A DNA stretch of 57,452 nt from positions 1 through 57,452 of the forward strand of contig CALIJI010000005.1 in the NCBI GenBank assembly GCA_938017895.1. Direction: 5' to 3'. The DNA comes from an uncultured bacterium. GTDB taxonomy: Bacteria; Patescibacteriota; Saccharimonadia; Saccharimonadales; Saccharimonadaceae. Both the position numbers and the translations under genes were made by a program. The notes below the pieces were generated by a model. It worked only from the letters and a program-made list of their open reading frames with translations, was not told where the DNA came from and searched no databases. Numbering within the stretch: position 1 is the stretch's first letter; each line of letters starts with the position of its first letter. Positions 53,047 to 57,452 of this stretch are shown one piece after another.

Positions 53047-53877
53047 ATGCGAGAAAATGTAAAATCCTGGCTACAATCCGCAAGTCAAAAGCTAAAAAAT
53101 GCCGAAATAGCAAGCGCAGATCTTGATGCTGAGCTAATTTTGGCAAGAGTTCTAGACACAGAGCGTACGACTCTCCATGCTTATCCAAACCGAAGACTAA
53201 CTCGCCAGCAAGTTTTTCATGCTAATAATTGGCTCAACAAACGACTAAAACGAATACCTCTAGCCTACATTTTTAACGAAAAAGAATTTTTTGGAAGAAA
53301 ATTTTATATTAACGAATCAGTGCTTGTCCCTCGCCCTGAAACTGAAACCCTGATTGAAGTTACGAAAGAACTCGCCCAGAATGACGATAAAATTCTCGAT
53401 GTTGGTACAGGATCAGGAATTATCCCCATCACTTTAAAACTTGAACTCCCGAAAACTGTTGAAATTTTTGCAAGCGATATTTCACTTCACGCTTTAGCTG
53501 TTGCAAATTTAAACATCAAAAGGCTCACCAGCAAAGAAATTCAGCTTTTTGAAAGCAACTTATTAGACAAAATCCCCAGCGAAATATTATCTCAAATCAC
53601 AATATTAACAGCTAACTTACCTTATGTTGATCGAAACTGGGTTAATTTTGAAGCTCAAAACGAACTACATCACGAGCCGCAAATCGCTCTATATGCCGAA
53701 AAAAATGGCTTGGAATTAATCTTCTCACTTCTTGAACAAGCGCAATTTCTCCCCAATCTTCGAACAATTATCCTAGAAGCTGACCCTCAACAGTTTGAGC
53801 AAATCGAACAAAAAGCTGCTCAATTAGGCTTCCAAAAAATCAAATCAAAAGATTATATAATTGCTTTTTCGAAATAA
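53047..53877 (+). CDS. prmC: release factor glutamine methyltransferase PrmC
   Basis: 276 residues. N-terminal helical domain with RIPLAYIFNEKEFFGRKFYINESVLVPRPETETLI, then a SAM-binding domain starting LDVGTGSGIIPITL. The glutamine-binding motif reads NLPY (TANLPYVD) where most PrmCs have NPPY. Methylates Gln in GGQ of release factors. No Shine-Dalgarno; probably translated by coupling to prfA. Confidence 0.93.
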   Translation: MRENVKSWLQSASQKLKNAEIASADLDAELILARVLDTERTTLHAYPNRRLTRQQVFHANNWLNKRLKRIPLAYIFNEKEFFGRKFYINESVLVPRPETETLIEVTKELAQNDDKILDVGTGSGIIPITLKLELPKTVEIFASDISLHALAVANLNIKRLTSKEIQLFESNLLDKIPSEILSQITILTANLPYVDRNWVNFEAQNELHHEPQIALYAEKNGLELIFSLLEQAQFLPNLRTIILEADPQQFEQIEQKAAQLGFQKIKSKDYIIAFSK

Positions 53878-53890
53878 ATTATAAATGACC

Positions 53891-53926
53891 AAAAGTCCTA
53901 CAGATCCAATACTGCAGGACTTTTAT
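53891..53926. terminator. bidirectional terminator between prmC and ileS
   Basis: AAAAGTCCTACAG pairs with CTGCAGGACTTTT (one mismatch) around an 8-nt loop. Confidence 0.85.
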
Positions 53927-53946
53927 ATATCGTACAATTTGCTAGG

Positions 53947-56844
53947 CTATGCTTTTCGGAGAGAGATTTTAGCTTCTTTACCCTCAATCTTCACATCTTG
54001 CGAGAACTCAAGCCCATCGTTAGAAATCTCAGTTTTTGCAGCTAGAACTTCTTTTACAATTTCTTGTTCAAATTTTTTGAACGCATCAAGAAGATCAGCG
54101 TTTTCAGACGTAAAGTTAAGCTCAATTCGATCGTCGACATTTAGGCAAGCTTTTTTACGCGCTGCCTGAATATGGCGAATAATCTCACGCATCAAGCCTT
54201 CTGCATGAAGCTCAGGAGTTAATTCAAAATTAAATTCAACACCCTCACCACCAAACTCAACACTTTTAACGTTTAATTCTTCCATCAAAATTGGCGCGAA
54301 ATCAAAAGATTTTGCATTTTGCGGAACTTTTACACTGGCTAGCGGCTGGCGAATTTTTACGCCATTTTTTGCTCGAAGCGCAAGAGCTTCATTCACATAG
54401 CCACGAACTTTGGCCATTTCAGCAAGTAAGCTCTCATCAATCTCGCCAGCTTCTGGCCAATCTTTCAGATGAACTGAGCCATCACCAACCATTTTGCCCC
54501 AAAGCTCTTCTGCCAAGAAAGGCACAAATGGAGCAAGAATCAACGCAAGATAGCTCAAAACATAGTGGAGCGTTTGATAGGCCTGAAGTTTATCAGCACC
54601 ATTTTCACTCTTCCAGAAACGACGGCGGGAGCGGCGCACAAACCAGTTCGAAGCATCATCTAGGAACGGCAAAACACCTTCAAGTGCGCGTGGAATGTTA
54701 TAAACGTTCATATTTTCAGTGATTTCATTTCGAAGCTCATGAACACGGCTTACAATCCACTTATCGAGTGGGTTTTCAAGATCTTTCGAAGGATCTTTAA
54801 GCTCACCGTTAAATTCCCAACCGTCAACACTAGCATACATCGTGAAGAAATCATACATATTCCAAATCATTGAAAGCTTGCGCGCAACATCTGAGACGTC
54901 CTTATCGTGAAGCGCAAAATCTTCACCATTCAAAAGTGGGCTCGTTAGTAACAAAAATCGCAAACTATCAGCTGAATATTGGTCCATTAGCTCATTTGGA
55001 TCGGTGTAGTTTCCAAGAGATTTACTCATTTTTCGGCCATCATTTCCAGCAACAACGCCGGTCGTAATCACATTTTTGAAGGCATTTTTACCAAACAAAG
55101 CAGTATTTACAGCATGAACATAATAGAACCACGCACGAACCTGGCCAATATATTCAACAATAAAATCACCTGGGAAATTCTTTTCGAATTTTTCTTTGTT
55201 TTCGAAAGGATAATGGAACTGCGCAAATGGCATTGAACCACTTTCAAACCAACAATCAAGCACTTTATCAATTCGAGTGTATTTTTCGCCATCAATTTCG
55301 AAAGTAATTTCATCAACCCAAGGTCGGTGATAATCTTCAAGCTCGACACCGCTCAACTCTTTAAGTTCAGCATAAGAACCAACCACACGGATTTTACCAC
55401 TTTCGGATTTCCAAACTGGCATTGCCGTCGCCCAAAAACGATCACGCGATAGATTCCAATCTGGTGCAGCTTCAAGATTTTTTTCGAAACGGCCGTGCTT
55501 CAAGTGCGCTGGGAACCAATTAATGTTTTCATTTTGCTCAAGCATTAATTCTTTTTGACCTTGAATATCAAAGAACCAACTTGGGTGAGCTCGATACATT
55601 AAGCGCTGGCCGGTGCGTGGATTGTGCGGATACTCGTGACGAATGTAATCGATCTTCCAAACTACACCACGCTCTTTTAATATTTTCGCTAATGGCTTAT
55701 TAAATTCCCACACATCTTCACCGGCAAATTCACCGTGAAGGTATTTTCCATATTCATCAAGAACGTGAAAAACTGGAATTCCATATTTTTTACCAAAGTT
55801 AAAATCTTCTTCACCATAAGCTGGTGCAGAGTGAACAATTCCCGTTCCACTTTCAAGAGAAACATAATCTGCACCCCAAACTTTATAAGCGTTCTCTTCA
55901 CCTTCACCAGAATATTTCGAATCTTCGAAAAGTGGTTCGTAGCTCAAGCCAACTAATTCTGCGCCATCGATCAAATTTACAATTTCGAAAGGAATCGGTT
56001 GCTTTTTCTCGTCAACAAAAACTTTTTCGAGCAAGTCTTTTGCTATAATAAAGAATTCATCACCAACTTTTACTTTTGCGTAAGTAATTTCAGGATTCAC
56101 AAACAAGCCCATATTGGCCGGCAAAGTCCAAGGAGTTGTTGTCCAAGCGAGCATTGCAGTTTTATCGCGTGAGCCTTCTGTATCTTCGAAATCTTTCAAC
56201 CAAAACTTCACAAAAACGCTTGGGTCGGTCACGGTTTTATAGGCATCATTATCCATTGTAACTTCGCTTTTCGAAAGTGGAGTTGCCCACGCCGTATCAT
56301 ACATTAGAACGCGTTCACCTTCGTAAATTTTACCCTTTTCGTAAAGAGTTTTAAACGCCCACCAAACGCTTTCCATAAAATCTTTGTCCATTGTTTTGTA
56401 AGCATTTTTAAATTCAACCCACCGGCCAATGCGATCAATTGTATTTTCCCAAAGCGCAGCATTCGAGACCATGCTTTCGCGCGCGGTCGTGATATATTCG
56501 GCAAGTGAAATTTTTTCACCAACTTCGTGCCGAGAAGTGATACCGAGCTTTTTCTCGACAAAGTTTTCAGCTGGCAAACCGTGCGTATCCCAACCCCAAC
56601 GGCGTTCAACTCGCTTGCCAAGCATCGTTTGGTAGCGCGGAACGACGTCTTTTACGATTGAGCTAAGAAGTGTTCCGTGGTGTGGCACACCAGTAATGAA
56701 TGGAGGGCCGTCATAAAACACGAAAGCGTTATCTTCGCTACGGTTTTCAACTGATTGCTCGAAAGTTTTTTCTGCTTTCCAACGCGCCAAAACATCAGCT
56801 TCATATTCTTTTGCTCTTCTTCTTGAATTTGCTTGAAATTTCAT
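53947..56844 (-). CDS. ileS: isoleucine--tRNA ligase
   Basis: 965 residues from the ATG at 56844, chosen because GGAGGAAAA lies just upstream; a longer frame begins inside the leader. Class I signatures: HHGT within TGVPHHGTLL and KMSKS within GRKMSKSLGNY. The editing CP1 domain contains TTPWTLPAN and GTGIVHSAPAYGEEDF; WFESGSMPFAQ follows. The C-terminal anticodon-binding and about 100-residue tail domain match the longer eukaryote-like IleRS type. Charges tRNA-Ile; expression is controlled by the upstream T-box. Confidence 0.96.
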   Translation of the reverse strand: MKFQANSRRRAKEYEADVLARWKAEKTFEQSVENRSEDNAFVFYDGPPFITGVPHHGTLLSSIVKDVVPRYQTMLGKRVERRWGWDTHGLPAENFVEKKLGITSRHEVGEKISLAEYITTARESMVSNAALWENTIDRIGRWVEFKNAYKTMDKDFMESVWWAFKTLYEKGKIYEGERVLMYDTAWATPLSKSEVTMDNDAYKTVTDPSVFVKFWLKDFEDTEGSRDKTAMLAWTTTPWTLPANMGLFVNPEITYAKVKVGDEFFIIAKDLLEKVFVDEKKQPIPFEIVNLIDGAELVGLSYEPLFEDSKYSGEGEENAYKVWGADYVSLESGTGIVHSAPAYGEEDFNFGKKYGIPVFHVLDEYGKYLHGEFAGEDVWEFNKPLAKILKERGVVWKIDYIRHEYPHNPRTGQRLMYRAHPSWFFDIQGQKELMLEQNENINWFPAHLKHGRFEKNLEAAPDWNLSRDRFWATAMPVWKSESGKIRVVGSYAELKELSGVELEDYHRPWVDEITFEIDGEKYTRIDKVLDCWFESGSMPFAQFHYPFENKEKFEKNFPGDFIVEYIGQVRAWFYYVHAVNTALFGKNAFKNVITTGVVAGNDGRKMSKSLGNYTDPNELMDQYSADSLRFLLLTSPLLNGEDFALHDKDVSDVARKLSMIWNMYDFFTMYASVDGWEFNGELKDPSKDLENPLDKWIVSRVHELRNEITENMNVYNIPRALEGVLPFLDDASNWFVRRSRRRFWKSENGADKLQAYQTLHYVLSYLALILAPFVPFLAEELWGKMVGDGSVHLKDWPEAGEIDESLLAEMAKVRGYVNEALALRAKNGVKIRQPLASVKVPQNAKSFDFAPILMEELNVKSVEFGGEGVEFNFELTPELHAEGLMREIIRHIQAARKKACLNVDDRIELNFTSENADLLDAFKKFEQEIVKEVLAAKTEISNDGLEFSQDVKIEGKEAKISLRKA

Positions 56845-57045
56845 TTTTCCTCCGTTTAAATTAAAAATCACCTCTTTCAGATTCGAGAACCAAGCAAACT
56901 CGGCGATACCATCTCGATTCCAAAAGAAGTGATTCTTTTAGCCCTCAATTTTAGCTTTTACGGAGCTTTCCCGCCCAGTTCTAATCAGTTTTTCTAAACC
57001 TTTCTTCTGGGAGCTTCGCGGTTGATGACCGCTCATTTATCAAAA
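56845..57045 (-). promoter_or_regulatory. T-box riboswitch of ileS with very short Stem I
   Basis: Minus-strand leader. GCGGT-CATCA-ACCGC (57032-57018) displays the specifier codon ATC (57026-57024, Ile). CCCAG/CTGGG forms a second stem. The T-box bulge reads AGATGGTATCGCC (56914-56902), whose TGGT can pair with ACCA of tRNA-Ile. It is framed by CGAGA/TCTCG and CCGAG/CTTGG helices. CTCCGT (56965-56960) can pair with ACGGAG (56855-56850) at the ribosome site, pointing to translational control as in actinobacterial ileS T-boxes. A 12-bp stem (56934-56923 with 56877-56866) followed by T's may instead terminate. Confidence 0.85.
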
Positions 57046-57065
57046 TAAAACGCTTTTACAATATT

Positions 57066-57094
57066 ATTGTATCAAAATACAAAGATATCTTCAA
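57066..57094 (-). promoter_or_regulatory. promoter of the T-box/ileS transcript
   Basis: On the minus strand TTGAAG (57094-57089), a 17-nt spacer and extended -10 TGATACAAT (57071-57066). Start expected near 57059. Confidence 0.75.
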
Positions 57095-57162
57095 GCTTTT
57101 AAGCGTTTTTTTACTTTATTGGTTAATATTGTCTAACCATAAAAGGTATATATAAAATTTTA

Positions 57163-57396
57163 CATTCAGTTCCCTGACAATTTAGAATATGATATAATTA
57201 TTTCATCAATAAGATAGATAACGCCATAGTTATAGTTCCCTGACAATTTAGAATATGATATAATTTGACACACTATATGCACGAATGCCGAACAGTTATA
57301 GTTCCCTGACAATTTAGAATATGATATAATACGTTCAAGTTCATTCATTTACATACTTCAGTTATAGTTCCCTGACAATTTAGAATATGATATAAT
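57163..57396 (+). CRISPR. CRISPR array, four 36-nt repeats and three 30-nt spacers (type II form)
   Basis: Repeats at 57163-57198 (5' end degenerate), 57229-57264, 57295-57330 and 57361-57396; the last three are identical. They begin GTTATAGTTCCCTGAC and end ATATGATATAAT. Spacers are 57199-57228, 57265-57294 and 57331-57360, all exactly 30 nt. The 36/30 pattern and the GTTxTAGxTCCCT start resemble type II-C repeats, with crRNA reading left to right. The repeat end TGATATAAT is an extended -10, so each repeat may start transcription into the following spacer. No cas gene or tracrRNA is visible; the window ends 56 nt later. Confidence 0.9.
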
Positions 57397-57452
57397 TTTT
57401 TAATGCGTTTTTGCACGGCTGCGTTGTGCATTTTCTTATTAGTTGCGCGGTC
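57397..57452. other. sequence after the last CRISPR repeat
   Basis: A repeat is not found 30 nt after the fourth copy, so the array ends here or continues irregularly. The stretch contains TGCAC and GTGCA arms (about 57412-57430) that can form a hairpin. It may be a leader or part of a tracrRNA; too short to decide. Confidence 0.3.

Noticed and set aside
57397..57452. tracrRNA or cas gene after the array
   Set aside because: No segment complementary to the repeat is present in the 56 nt available or in 57045-57162.
1..57452. Insertion sequences or transposases
   Set aside because: No transposase, integrase or recombinase motifs were found in any frame.

Overview
The window reads as chromosome from a small-genome, AT-rich, Gram-positive-type bacterium, most likely a member of Candidatus Saccharibacteria (TM7) or a close CPR relative. 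Supporting points: a compact dcw cluster, sortase-like sorting signals, an actinobacterial-style ileS T-box, very short intergenic gaps, and many genes whose -10 box lies directly before the start codon. TGA acts as a normal stop (for example recR), so there is no Gracilibacteria-type TGA=Gly recoding. The assignment rests on gene content and style, since no 16S rRNA is present.

Layout. 1-4080: the start of a phosphoglycerate mutase gene, then a NatAB-type ABC transporter and an OmpR-type two-component system (TCS). 4115-8416: P-type ATPase, M20 peptidase, GNAT acetyltransferase. 8631-9435: a 41-aa basic protein, tRNA-Gln and an unassigned structured RNA locus. 9436-13809: dprA, a membrane glycosyltransferase, then ybaB-recR-nrnA-like. 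13868-19281: a MacB-like ABC transporter (permease-ATPase-permease) with its own TCS, preceded by a nine-codon leader ORF. 19305-22330: cysS, AI-2E family permease, DUF167 protein and tRNA-Gly(GCC).

22370-28130 is the accessory region. It holds a 60-aa Gly/Cys-rich precursor peptide resembling microcin B17, followed by one 714-aa protein that joins an N-terminal winged-helix-like region, a SagB-type FMN dehydrogenase and a YcaO cyclodehydratase. This looks like a minimal thiazole/oxazole-modified (TOMM) RiPP pathway and is the main candidate for an undescribed system. A zinc metalloprotease gene and a decayed OLD-family nuclease gene follow.

28374-33526: smpB, exonuclease III, a degenerate NAD(P)HX-dehydratase-like protein, a DUF3048 protein, and a third histidine kinase with a receiver-only regulator. 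34381-42132 (minus strand) is the division and wall cluster, in transcription order rsmH, a 21-aa ORF, ftsL-like, PBP, mraY, ftsW, murG, ftsQ. 42532-45771: DnaA-box-like palindromes, a small membrane protein, and a PIF1-type helicase next to a DUF4868/KwaB-like protein. 46292-50709: two surface proteins ending in xPNTG-TM-KR signals flank tsf and rpsB. 50856-56844: rpmE2, ung, prfA, prmC, ileS with a T-box leader. 57163-57396: four CRISPR repeats of type II form whose 3' ends carry an extended -10 promoter.

Two modes of initiation stand out. About eighteen genes have a TATAAT-like box 6-10 nt before the start codon and should be leaderless, whereas operon-internal genes and genes with a 5' leader carry Shine-Dalgarno sequences.
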